Made by a program: the position numbers and the translations under genes. The notes under the pieces were generated by a model, which had not been told where the DNA came from, made no database searches, and was given only the letters and a program-made list of their open reading frames with translations. Shown in pieces: positions 32,000 through 40,011 of a DNA stretch of 42,936 nt. The first letter of the stretch is position 1. Every line of letters starts with the position of its first letter. The stretch comes from Candidatus Bathyarchaeota archaeon (lineage in GTDB: Archaea; Thermoproteota; Bathyarchaeia; TCS64), in assembly GCA_016783485.1 (NCBI GenBank), contig JADHWM010000010.1, positions 1 to 42,936 on the forward strand, given 5' to 3'.

Positions 32000-32884
32000 A
32001 TGACGAAGATCGCGGTCATCGGGCACATAGCGATCGACAAGGTCATTGATGAGACTGGGCAGAGGGTCCAGCTCGGGGGCCCACCGGCTTACACTGCTCT
32101 CTCCTTCGGGCTTTTAGGAGATAGAATCCATGCGGTTTCCAAGGTTGGAGATGATATCTCAAAGAATTTCCTTCGGCAGCTAACGGACCTCGGTATGGAT
32201 GCCGGTAATATGGTTGTAGAGGGGGCGGAGACCACCAGGTTCGTCCTCGACTATACCCAGGAAATAAGAGTATTAGGTGTAGAGAGTGTCTGCGAAAAGA
32301 TCTGCTCTAATGACATCGAGGACCTTCCCGATGCCGCGCTGATAACGCCTATAATCGGGGAGCTCACAGACTGCGCAGTTGAAGCCATCCAGTCGGACGT
32401 CTTGGCTTTAGATCCCCAAGGGTTTCTGAGGAGGCGCCTGGAGGATGGTTCGATTCAGCTCCAGCCTTGGCGTGATAGAGAGTTAATGGGCAGGTTGGAC
32501 GTGTTGAAAGCCTCCGCTGATGAGGTGAAGCTCATCACCGGGGACTCCGACCCACGGAGAGGGACTGAGAAGATCAGGAAGTTCGGGGCGAGTGTGGCGG
32601 TCACCACTTTGGGTCAGAACGGTTCGCTTGTCGCCATGGGAGGAAGGCCATCCCAGGTGCCGGCTTACGATAGCGATGTGCGGGACTCCACGGGAGCTGG
32701 GGATGTCTTCCTCGGCGCTTTCATGTCGGAATACCTCCGGGGCGATGACCCAGTTTGGTGCGCCTGCGTGGGATCGGCTATGGCTTCTCGGGTCATTGAA
32801 ACTAATGGAGCAAGGATAGATTCTACGAAGAGGGATGTAATTAGCCGCGCAGAAGAGCTGCTCGACTGTGTCGTGAGAGTCTAG
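32000..32884 (+). CDS. PfkB-family carbohydrate/nucleoside kinase
   Basis: Ribokinase/PfkB-family kinase of about 294 residues. The N-terminal IGHIAIDKVID, the two-glycine LGGPPAYTAL signature and the C-terminal DSTGAGDVFLGAF motif (anion hole and catalytic Asp) are all present. The substrate could be a sugar, nucleoside or another alcohol; the family does not allow a choice by eye. ATG 32000 fits the family start, with no Shine-Dalgarno sequence and an AT-rich element about 26-30 bases upstream, suggesting a leaderless message. Its TAG stop shares the tetranucleotide CTAG with the stop of the convergent gene. Confidence 0.88.
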   Translation: MTKIAVIGHIAIDKVIDETGQRVQLGGPPAYTALSFGLLGDRIHAVSKVGDDISKNFLRQLTDLGMDAGNMVVEGAETTRFVLDYTQEIRVLGVESVCEKICSNDIEDLPDAALITPIIGELTDCAVEAIQSDVLALDPQGFLRRRLEDGSIQLQPWRDRELMGRLDVLKASADEVKLITGDSDPRRGTEKIRKFGASVAVTTLGQNGSLVAMGGRPSQVPAYDSDVRDSTGAGDVFLGAFMSEYLRGDDPVWCACVGSAMASRVIETNGARIDSTKRDVISRAEELLDCVVRV

Positions 32885-33237
32885 GAGAACCTGCGTCTGG
32901 CGATAAAGTAGACTCCGAGGGCGAAGAGCAGGTTGACGCTCCAGGTTCCGAAGATGGATATCACCAAGTTACCAGAGCCGCCTCCAGCTGCTAGGACGTC
33001 TCCTTGAGCTTCCGCAGCATCTCCTGAAAACGTTCTATCTGACTCGGTTGCTGGGGCAGATGCACCCTCAGTTGGAGTCTCCGCATGCTCCGGTCCGGGT
33101 GCCTTCACTAGCTCAGAGTCTACTGCGGACTCGCTGAACATGGGAGGGGCCAACTGGCTGGGGACCGCTGCTACCAAGAGGTAGCCCAGGGATATCGCGA
33201 GCACTGCGTAGACTAGAACCTTGTTCTCCATCGTCAT
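32881..33237 (-). CDS. Small surface protein with two membrane segments
   Basis: A 118-residue protein of unknown family. It has an N-terminal hydrophobic segment (VLVYAVLAISLGYLLVAA, about residues 7-24), a roughly 60-residue Pro/Ala/Glu/Ser/Thr-rich linker and a Gly-rich GGGSGN. A C-terminal hydrophobic helix (about 92-113) follows, and it ends in ARRRFS. The design, a signal or anchor, then a flexible linker, then a transmembrane helix followed by arginines, resembles archaeal CTERM-type sorting tails, but I see none of the defined tripeptide motifs. It lies downstream of the membrane-anchored regulator at 33341-33781 and may be co-regulated with it. Confidence 0.75.
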   Translation of the reverse strand: MTMENKVLVYAVLAISLGYLLVAAVPSQLAPPMFSESAVDSELVKAPGPEHAETPTEGASAPATESDRTFSGDAAEAQGDVLAAGGGSGNLVISIFGTWSVNLLFALGVYFIARRRFS

Positions 33238-33340
33238 TTACCATCCGCAGCGTCGGTCTTAATACCACAGTTTAGAACAATGAAAGTCTCCTCGTGGAGG
33301 GGCTGTTCGAGTAGTAGAACAAAACTTGGCGAGAATTTAT

Positions 33341-33781
33341 TCACCGCGGTCTGTCCCTCCATAGTCGGAACGTTTCGTACCACAATATCACGAGGGGTAC
33401 GAGCCCGAAGATCACCGTCGTGATATACAGCTCCGTAGGATTGAACGGATTCTGGAGCAGAAAAGTTGCCAGCATCGTGGTCACGAGCACGGCGTAGAAG
33501 AGGTAGCGGGGGAGCATCACCCCTCCGACTGAGACGAACTGCTTCAGGACGCCCACCCGAATCTCCCGGATGAGGCTGTAATCGCCCCTGATGCTCTCGA
33601 CGAGCCCCATGTCCTTGAGCTTGTTGAGGTGGTAGGATGAGACGCTGGGGCTGCTGAACCTAAGGGCCCGTTGGATCTCCCTGACCCCTACAGAGGATTC
33701 TTTCGATTTGAGGATGTGCATGTAGACGAGGAGCGTCTTCCCCTTGAGCTCCGATTCGATGATTTCCTCGTCTGAAGCCAA
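33341..33781 (-). CDS. Membrane-anchored winged-helix regulator
   Basis: A 146-residue protein joining a winged-helix domain to two transmembrane helices. The DNA-binding part occupies about residues 10-75 (LVYMHILKSKESSVGVREIQ, SSPSVSSYHLNKLKDMG as recognition helix, LVESIRGDYSLI as wing). The helices are at about 88-108 (LPRYLFYAVLVTTMLATFLL) and 118-137. Such membrane-tethered regulators are common in archaea but their signals are largely unknown. It is 103 bases upstream of the small surface protein gene on the same strand, so the two may form a sensing pair. Confidence 0.85.
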   Translation of the reverse strand: MASDEEIIESELKGKTLLVYMHILKSKESSVGVREIQRALRFSSPSVSSYHLNKLKDMGLVESIRGDYSLIREIRVGVLKQFVSVGGVMLPRYLFYAVLVTTMLATFLLQNPFNPTELYITTVIFGLVPLVILWYETFRLWRDRPR

Positions 33782-33832
33782 TTTGAAACCTCTTTACACT
33801 AGGCTGATGTTTGAAATAAAACCGTTGGGTCC

Positions 33833-34678
33833 TCAGCGGAGCATTCCGATGAGGGCTAGGGCGGCACCCAGGACCTCCTCGGTTCTCACGGTCACGCTCC
33901 CAGGGTCCGGGATCACGTTCGCCGTGAAGTCGAAGACCTCGCTCATTTCCAAACCGTCCCTTGATAGTATCTCTTGGAGCCTGGCTCTGGGTGAGCTGAA
34001 AGCGATCAAGGCACTCTTGGCCTCAGCAATTCGGGCTCCTAACTCAGGTTCTAGGTCCCTGAAAGGAGGGGCAAGCCTTGAAGCCGCCAGCTTTAGATCG
34101 AAGTCGCCCCTCGATGCGAACTTTCCCAGTCCCCCGCCCGTTAGGTGGATGCCGTACCCCCAATAAGATTTTACGTCTCTTTTTTTGGCGAATCTCCCGG
34201 TGAGCATTGGTTGGACGCTGGTGATTCGTACAGTCGTCCGCCCGCCAATGGAGGGCCCAGGCCCTGTCACTCTGGCAGGAGTCTCGACGCCTACGTCGAC
34301 GAGATATTCTCCGTTATCCTCCGAGAGCACGACTCCCTCCCTGAACTCACCTGTCTCGAGTCTGCTAGAGTTCCGCTCCAAGGGGTGGTGGGGGGTCCTG
34401 AGGGGCGGGAGGACACCGACGTATCTCAGCTCCTCCATCATTCCAAATAGGTTCTTCCGCAGATACTGGGGAGTCTCAATATAGTTTAAGATGAGCCGGA
34501 GTAGCCTGGACTCGTCCGGGACGTCCCGGTAAACATAGATATCCTCGACCCTGTGGATGGCCGCAATCCTGGCGATCTGGCCGATGACAACAGTCTTCTC
34601 CCTCTGGTGGGGAACCTCGGAGACGAGGGAAGAGGGGATAGCTATTGAAAGCTTGTAGTCCCTCCGATTCGAAGTCAT
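33833..34678 (-). CDS. SPOUT-class RNA methyltransferase (COG2106)
   Basis: A 281-residue member of the COG2106/DUF171 family, predicted trefoil-knot (SPOUT) RNA methyltransferases with an inserted OB-like domain. The N-terminal segment (LSIAIPSSLVSEVPHQREKT, then IARIAAIHRVEDIYVYRD) and LRLILNYIETPQYLRKNLF are family-typical. The knot region toward the C terminus includes SKSALIAFSSPR-like packing, then DFTANVIPDPGSVTVRTEEV and GAALALIGML. Eukaryotic relatives (SPOUT1/C9orf114) act in RNA biology. It overlaps the unknown gene at 34675-35124 by four bases. Confidence 0.88.
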   Translation of the reverse strand: MTSNRRDYKLSIAIPSSLVSEVPHQREKTVVIGQIARIAAIHRVEDIYVYRDVPDESRLLRLILNYIETPQYLRKNLFGMMEELRYVGVLPPLRTPHHPLERNSSRLETGEFREGVVLSEDNGEYLVDVGVETPARVTGPGPSIGGRTTVRITSVQPMLTGRFAKKRDVKSYWGYGIHLTGGGLGKFASRGDFDLKLAASRLAPPFRDLEPELGARIAEAKSALIAFSSPRARLQEILSRDGLEMSEVFDFTANVIPDPGSVTVRTEEVLGAALALIGMLR

Positions 34679-35124
34679 TGGGGTGCCCTTCCTTCTCTCA
34701 ATCTAGGCCAAGATGTCCAGCCGGTCTTAACGAAACGCTCCCTCTCCTCGAGATTCTCGTGCACCCATGCGAGGAATGAGTTGAAGCTCCGCATCGAAGC
34801 GACTATGGTCATATCTCCGATCCCGAGGCGGACGAGGCTCTTAAGGAATTCCCTCTCAGCCAGCTCCTGGGTCGGGCCCACAATCTTGACACCCTCCACG
34901 GTGTAGCCCTCCTCGATCAACGCCTCCCTGGCCTTCGAGAGGATATACCCGGTGCAGATATGGATGGGCTCAACTTGGGAGACGCGAAGCCTCTCCATAC
35001 CCTCCGCCACCACCTTGAGAGACTCGACGAGATACGCTTTAGTCTTGAATACACCGCCCTGGAACAGATCCAGGGATATCTCTCCAGAGTGGGATTCCCC
35101 CGTCTCGACTCGGCGCATCACCAC
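34675..35124 (-). CDS. Conserved-looking protein of unknown function
   Basis: A 149-residue soluble protein that I cannot assign. It has an alternating pattern with a strand ISLDLFQGGVFKTKAYLVES, a possible nucleotide or RNase-H-like segment IHICTGYILSKAREALIEEG, then KIVGPTQELAEREFLKSLVR and a C-terminal amphipathic part ending WTSWPRLREG. The frame starts with GTG 35124, and an ATG at 35118 is equally possible. It is translationally coupled (ATGA-type overlap) to the SPOUT methyltransferase, which suggests a role in the same RNA process; this is inference. Confidence 0.65.
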   Translation of the reverse strand: MVMRRVETGESHSGEISLDLFQGGVFKTKAYLVESLKVVAEGMERLRVSQVEPIHICTGYILSKAREALIEEGYTVEGVKIVGPTQELAEREFLKSLVRLGIGDMTIVASMRSFNSFLAWVHENLEERERFVKTGWTSWPRLREGRAPQ

Positions 35125-35431
35125 AACGGCGCCGCCTAACAGGTCGCCCCAGCCTGATTAACGCCCGCATCGCCGGGTATCGTCCACCTCGACGACCATG
35201 ACACTCCGCAGAAGAGGTTGCGTGCGCTTAATAAAAAAGGGAACCCCCGCCTTGAGGCCTAAGGTCAAGGAACTCGGTTTCAGGCTGTCGATTATCCCTG
35301 ATCACAGCAGCTGGAGGCTAACTTCGTTTTCCGCAACGACACCCTCATTAGGCTTCCAGAAAGTGCGAAAAAACTCGGTGATAGCGAGAGTATTTGAGAT
35401 GGAATGAGGGGATAGCGAGCCGAAAAAATTC
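35125..35431. other. Intergenic stretch without recognised gene
   Basis: About 300 bases between the phosphoglucose isomerase gene and the unknown gene. One 69-codon plus-strand frame (35198-35407) lacks a ribosome binding site and has an implausible product. The CTTAATAAAAAAGG stretch near 35227-35240 is AT-rich and could hold a terminator or promoter element. No RNA gene is recognised. Confidence 0.45.
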
Positions 35432-36487
35432 TCATATTTGTTTCAGCTTATCAATAGACAAGTTGGAGCTGGGATCATGGCCATAGAGGAGCCCCAGATA
35501 CGTTGAAACATAATCCCCGAAATAGACGAGGGAAAGAATCCGGGCGAGCCTTCCCGAGCCCCTCGCCTCCAGCTCGATTATATCACCGACTCTGGGAGTG
35601 AAGAGCCCTTTGAATCTCTCGATCTTCCTTTTCACTCCCTCATCATCTCCACTGTCCCTGAGCAACAGCAAAGCCAGAGTTCCCAGAGCCTCCGAATGCC
35701 ACTCGCTACCAAGAACCGCGTTGTGGAAGGCCTCCGGGAAACTCCCCGATCCCGACGGGACCTTGCTGTTCTCGTTCAACTGGGACCCTAACCTGTAGGC
35801 CACACCCTCAAGGAGCGAGGACCCGTAAACCAGCGGAATCTTGCCGAGGAGCCTCAATGCAACCTTCTTCGCCAAATTTTCATCTGTAGGCACGTCCATC
35901 GAGACTTCGTCTCTAATGGCTTCCAGGATCGACAAAGCCTCTGGGACCTCCCCCCACGAGGTCCCCACGAGATCCAACTCGTGCATCGCTGTAGCCAGGC
36001 TGAAGAACTGATGGGAAATCGCGGCCCTCGGCCTGTATCCGCCTGGTAGAGATATCAAGGGAAGACCATTGTCCATCGCCATATTGCCCATGGCGCCCCC
36101 TGAGGTCACCGTGATGGTAGGAGCTCCCACTCTCAAAGCTTCCGCGAGCATATTCAGAGTCTCCTCCGTGTTCCCCGAGTAGCTAACCGTAAAGACCAAG
36201 GTCTCATCGTCGACAAAAGCGGGAAGATGATACCCCCGGGAAAGCACCAACGGAACAGTGCACTCTCTCCAGAGCCAGTCAATAACGAGCTTCCCACCGA
36301 TGGATGAGCCACCCACTCCCGCGAACACGACTTTGTTGAATCGCTTGTGGGAGATGCCCTCTAGCGAGACTTTGTTAACTCGTTTTATTGCAGAGCGGCA
36401 ATCCTCCGGAAACCTCTTCAGAACCAGTAGCATACCGGATTCATCCAGAGCCTTGATATGCCTGAGATCGTCGAGGGAGTTGTCCAT
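35432..36487 (-). CDS. Bifunctional phosphoglucose/phosphomannose isomerase
   Basis: SIS-domain sugar isomerase of 351 residues, interconverting glucose-6-phosphate or mannose-6-phosphate with fructose-6-phosphate. Two SIS domains are visible: FAGVGGSSIGGKLVIDWL and TVSYSGNTEETLNMLAE in the first, and SKVPSGSGSFPEAFHNAVLG (with active-site Glu and His) in the second. The archaeal bifunctional enzymes are 300-350 residues, as here. It supports gluconeogenesis and mannose donor synthesis for glycans, matching the epimerase at 27373-28311. Start ATG 36487. Confidence 0.92.
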   Translation of the reverse strand: MDNSLDDLRHIKALDESGMLLVLKRFPEDCRSAIKRVNKVSLEGISHKRFNKVVFAGVGGSSIGGKLVIDWLWRECTVPLVLSRGYHLPAFVDDETLVFTVSYSGNTEETLNMLAEALRVGAPTITVTSGGAMGNMAMDNGLPLISLPGGYRPRAAISHQFFSLATAMHELDLVGTSWGEVPEALSILEAIRDEVSMDVPTDENLAKKVALRLLGKIPLVYGSSLLEGVAYRLGSQLNENSKVPSGSGSFPEAFHNAVLGSEWHSEALGTLALLLLRDSGDDEGVKRKIERFKGLFTPRVGDIIELEARGSGRLARILSLVYFGDYVSTYLGLLYGHDPSSNLSIDKLKQI

Positions 36488-36583
36488 CAGCTATGGTTAG
36501 GTCTTGATCGAGATAAAAACTCTTCATGCAGACTGGAGAACCGTAGATGGCAAAGATAAGCTCCAGCTTGGAATGGATATCGG

Positions 36584-36766
36584 TTAATCCTCGACCACTA
36601 TCGACCCCGAGGGACATGTGGCCTCGCATGCCCGGCAGATGATGCACTGATTCGGCTCAACAACGGCGATCACGTCCCCCTGCTCCGCGAAAACTCCCAT
36701 CGGGCAGGCCTTGAGGCAGTTCTGGCAGGCAGTGCATGTGTCGAGATTCAAGGTCACATAGGGCAT
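36584..36766 (-). CDS. Two [4Fe-4S] ferredoxin
   Basis: A 60-residue bacterial-type ferredoxin with two cluster motifs: CTACQNCLKACP at about residues 10-21 and CIICRACEATCP at about 40-51. It is a likely electron carrier for Por or other ferredoxin enzymes. It is encoded alone, with an AT-rich element about 45 bases upstream. The gap 36488-36583 shows no gene. Confidence 0.94.
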   Translation of the reverse strand: MPYVTLNLDTCTACQNCLKACPMGVFAEQGDVIAVVEPNQCIICRACEATCPSGSIVVED

Positions 36767-36836
36767 TTTTTTCGCCTCGATGGAATCCTGTGTACTTTTG
36801 ACCTACGATATTAAAAGATTGAGGTGACGGGTTTTC

Positions 36837-38501
36837 TCAGCCGCCCAGGGATTCAATGGCTTTCTCGATCTTCTTGATCGCGAGGCCTCTCCTGCGGATC
36901 CTGTCCCTCTTGCGCCTCTCGTAGTCTCTCCTGGAGACCCGTCGGGTTCTCAGCCTCACCTCTAGGTTCCGAAGGTCTGAAGCGATCCGGGTGAACTCCC
37001 CCTCCGCCTGCTTAATCTCCTTTAAGGGCTCGGAGAGCTCGGGCTCATCAGCGAGTTCTCTCTCTAACTGCTTAAGGGAGTCGGCGAGTTTGCTCACGCC
37101 TCGACTGTGCTCAGCCGCAAGCCTCTCGTATTGATCCTTCTCTATCTTCCCCTCCTCGAGCTCCTCCTCGAGGGACTCTAGCGCCTTAAGGTGGCCGATC
37201 CTTTCGCGCTGCTTCTCGATGAACTCTTTGAGGGTAGGAACCTCGGCTTCGAGGGTCACCTCCACCCTGGCGGGCTTTTCCCGTCGCCTCAGGAAGACTA
37301 TAGCAGCGACGACCAACCCGAACGCCGCGACGATGGCGATTGGCCTTAGGGAAGGCATGATGGATCCGGATGGGATCTCGGCCTCGATGGCGGGCCTCTC
37401 CGATTGGAGCGTGGCACCATACGTGAGGCGGACGACATCGCTCTCAACCCTGCTGACTGTCGCCTCGAGGCCCCGGATGAAATGAGGCAGCTCGATGTTG
37501 GGGTAAGAGAGGTGAGATGAACCTCCTGCAGTCGAGACGTGCTCTCCGTTCTCCGTGGTGTACGTTACACTGAAGACCCATCTGTCTCCGGGCATAATGG
37601 GAGACCGAGGGAAAACAGCCACCTCTTTCGACTCATCTGACTCCGTGGCTATGGTCTCTAGTGTGCCAACCCCGTCTCTCGCCTTGATGTTGGATGCGTC
37701 TGGGGGGAGCTCGAGAGGGAACCCGAAGAGGATGGGTCCCTTGTTGGTGAGAGAGTAGGAGTCTTCGACGACTAGGATGCTTGACTTGACCGTGATGCTC
37801 CGAGACACATCATCTACTACCAACAGAAGCTCGTCGTCCGTCGAATGGGTGTACAGGATGCTTGCGTAAACCCCGGAGTCAGCGACGATATTCTCCCCCA
37901 GATATATCACATTCCAGTGATCGCCAACCTCGATTTGGGTCATGTTTATCGGGGAGATGACTTGGTCGAAAATGGCGCCGGGAGGTAGCTCCACCTCCAG
38001 CTGATACCGGGAGATATTGTAATCGATGACGGGGAAAACGGGCAAGATAGCAGCATAGGCAGTGCTAGTACCGCTTACGCTATCCAGAGAGAGATATGAT
38101 GCCCTAAGTGTCAGGGACGTTCCGGCTCTCAAGGTTATCGGGACGGTGAACTCGATGCGGGAGCCCTGGATTCCCTGAATATCAAGGCCCGACGCATCTA
38201 CCTGCCTCCAGCTATCAAACTCCCACACCTCGAAGATCGACCTCTCAGGGGTGAGGGTGTCAGAGAACCCCATCCAGAAATCTGTGACAATGGCTTCAGA
38301 GCCCTCGGGGGCGGAGAGGGTGAATGTATCATTCAGGAAAACGATGCCTCCTCTGACGATCTTCACACTCCTATCTATATCGACGAAAAGTTGCTCCGTT
38401 TCACCGCTGGCCATGTAAGCATAGGACGACAGCATTGAGGCACAGAGCAGAGCCATGAGAGTCAGCGTTTTAACCTTGGATATCTTCATCGAGGACATCA
38501 T
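36837..38501 (-). CDS. Signal-anchored protein with ribophorin-I-like repeats
   Basis: A protein of about 554 residues with a signal peptide (TLTLMALLCASMLSSYAYMA) and a long beta-rich extracytoplasmic part of about 350 residues. A single transmembrane helix follows (IAIVAAFGLVVAAIVFLRRR), then about 145 charged, coiled-coil and Arg-rich cytoplasmic residues (from TLKEFIEKQRERIGHL). Two similar segments stand out in the outer part: VDIDRSVKIVRGGIVFLNDT near the start and VDDVSRSITVKSSILVVEDS in the middle, each leading into a strand and a 'NKGP/PEGS' turn. This resembles the duplicated layout of ribophorin I/Ost1 of the oligosaccharyltransferase; the likeness is by eye only. The start is one of clustered ATGs (38501, 38498, 38489), about 25-30 bases after a TATA-like element. 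Confidence 0.7.
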   Translation of the reverse strand: MMSSMKISKVKTLTLMALLCASMLSSYAYMASGETEQLFVDIDRSVKIVRGGIVFLNDTFTLSAPEGSEAIVTDFWMGFSDTLTPERSIFEVWEFDSWRQVDASGLDIQGIQGSRIEFTVPITLRAGTSLTLRASYLSLDSVSGTSTAYAAILPVFPVIDYNISRYQLEVELPPGAIFDQVISPINMTQIEVGDHWNVIYLGENIVADSGVYASILYTHSTDDELLLVVDDVSRSITVKSSILVVEDSYSLTNKGPILFGFPLELPPDASNIKARDGVGTLETIATESDESKEVAVFPRSPIMPGDRWVFSVTYTTENGEHVSTAGGSSHLSYPNIELPHFIRGLEATVSRVESDVVRLTYGATLQSERPAIEAEIPSGSIMPSLRPIAIVAAFGLVVAAIVFLRRREKPARVEVTLEAEVPTLKEFIEKQRERIGHLKALESLEEELEEGKIEKDQYERLAAEHSRGVSKLADSLKQLERELADEPELSEPLKEIKQAEGEFTRIASDLRNLEVRLRTRRVSRRDYERRKRDRIRRRGLAIKKIEKAIESLGG

Positions 38502-38525
38502 ACCAGAGTAATGACACATATCCCA

Positions 38526-38535
38526 GATTTAAAAA
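38526..38535. promoter_or_regulatory. Divergent TATA element
   Basis: ATTTAAAAAG sits in the divergent gap between the ribophorin-like gene and gcvPA. Its distance of about 25-35 bases to the minus-strand ATG cluster suits a leaderless message there. For gcvPA it would give a leader of about 65 bases. Confidence 0.4.
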
Positions 38536-38626
38536 GTGGGGCATGGTCCAGCCTGAACACCGTGATAAGCTAACATTATTAAAGAGGATAGGAAAGATGA
38601 ATCGTGTTCAACAGGAGAAGCGAATA

Positions 38627-40009
38627 ATGAACAAGCCTCATCCGTATATGCCCAACAGCGTCCCCGACATCAAGGAGAAGATGATAGAGGAGATGGGGAT
38701 CAAGTCCATCGACGACCTCTACGTCGATATCCCAGTGGGCCTCAGATTCGAAAGAGAGCTGGATGTACCCGGACCATTCACCGAGGCCGAGGTGAAGAAG
38801 CACGTCTCGGGCCTCCTAGAGAGGAACTGGGGTTTTGCGGCCCCTCCCTTCCTCGGGGGAGGTGTCTGGCCCCACTACGTCCCGGCTGTAGTCGACGAGA
38901 TCGTTCACAGGGCCGAGTTCCTTACCAGCTACACCCCTTACCAGCCCGAGATCAGCCAGGGTATACTCCAGTCTATCTTCGAGTACCAAAGCCTGATCTG
39001 CGAGCTCGTGGGCATGGATGTCGCCAACGCCTCGATGTATGACTGGGCCACCGCCCTCGGAGAAGCCTCCCGCATGGCTTGCCGCCTCACACGGAGGAGC
39101 AGGGTTCTGGTGCCCAGCATAATCAGCCCCCGCAGACTCTCCGTCCTCAGGTCATACACTGAGCCTGTGGACATCGAGATAACCCAGGTGGATTACGATA
39201 AGACAAGCGGTCAGCTTGACCTAGAAGACCTCAAAGAGAAGATCGGGAGCGATTCCGCATCCGTCTATATCGAGAATCCCTCCTACCTTGGCTTCGTCGA
39301 GGAAGGAGTCGAGGCGATAGCCGAGATTGCCCATGACTCCAAGGCCCTTTTCGTGGTCGGCGTGGACCCCATCTCCCTGGGCTTAATTAAGCCTCCAGGC
39401 GAGTACGGGGCCGATATAGTCATCGGCGAGGGTCAGCCCCTTGGCAATCACATGAATTTCGGGGGTCCCCTTCTCGGTATGTTTGCCTGCAAGAGTGATA
39501 CCAAGGTCATCAGGCAGATGCCGGGGAGGCTAATCGGTGTGACCCAGACCCTCGAGGATGATAGACGGGCCTTCACGATGACCCTCCAGACAAGGGAGCA
39601 GCACATCAGGAGAGAGAAGGCGACTAGCAACATCTGCTCCAACCAGGCTCTCAATGCCCTAGCGAGCGCCGTGTACCTATCCCTAATGGGGCCCCAGGGG
39701 ATCAAGGACCTGAGCGAGCTCGTGTCGGGAAGGGCACACTACGCCATAAGGCGACTGGGGGAGCTGCCCGGGGTCAGGGCTCCGGTGTTCAGCAGCTTCC
39801 ACTTTAAGGAGTTCACAGTCCAGTTCAGGGATAAGACAGTCGAGGAGGTCAACCAGAGCCTCCTCGATAACAGGCTCCACGGTGGTAAGTCGATTGTAGG
39901 AGAGTTCCCCGATCTTGGGGAAACGGCGCTTTTCTGTGTCACAGAGAGCCATACGAAGGAGGATATTGACCGATTGGCATACGCCCTCGAGGAGGCACTG
40001 GAGGGATGA
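38627..40009 (+). CDS. gcvPA: Glycine dehydrogenase (decarboxylating) subunit 1
   Basis: N-terminal half of the two-subunit P-protein of the glycine cleavage system, about 460 residues. HPYMPNSVPDIKEKMIEEMG at the start, YTPYQPEISQGILQSIFEYQ and NASMYDWATALGEASRMACR are signatures; YLSLMGPQGIKDLSEL follows later. ATG 38627 (MNKPHPYMPN) fits the family start and has GGAG upstream; ATGs at 38597 and 38543 are in frame. It is followed directly by gcvPB. The T, H and L proteins are not in this window. The pathway supplies one-carbon units or, reversed, makes glycine. Confidence 0.95.
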   Translation: MNKPHPYMPNSVPDIKEKMIEEMGIKSIDDLYVDIPVGLRFERELDVPGPFTEAEVKKHVSGLLERNWGFAAPPFLGGGVWPHYVPAVVDEIVHRAEFLTSYTPYQPEISQGILQSIFEYQSLICELVGMDVANASMYDWATALGEASRMACRLTRRSRVLVPSIISPRRLSVLRSYTEPVDIEITQVDYDKTSGQLDLEDLKEKIGSDSASVYIENPSYLGFVEEGVEAIAEIAHDSKALFVVGVDPISLGLIKPPGEYGADIVIGEGQPLGNHMNFGGPLLGMFACKSDTKVIRQMPGRLIGVTQTLEDDRRAFTMTLQTREQHIRREKATSNICSNQALNALASAVYLSLMGPQGIKDLSELVSGRAHYAIRRLGELPGVRAPVFSSFHFKEFTVQFRDKTVEEVNQSLLDNRLHGGKSIVGEFPDLGETALFCVTESHTKEDIDRLAYALEEALEG

Positions 40010-40011
40010 CC

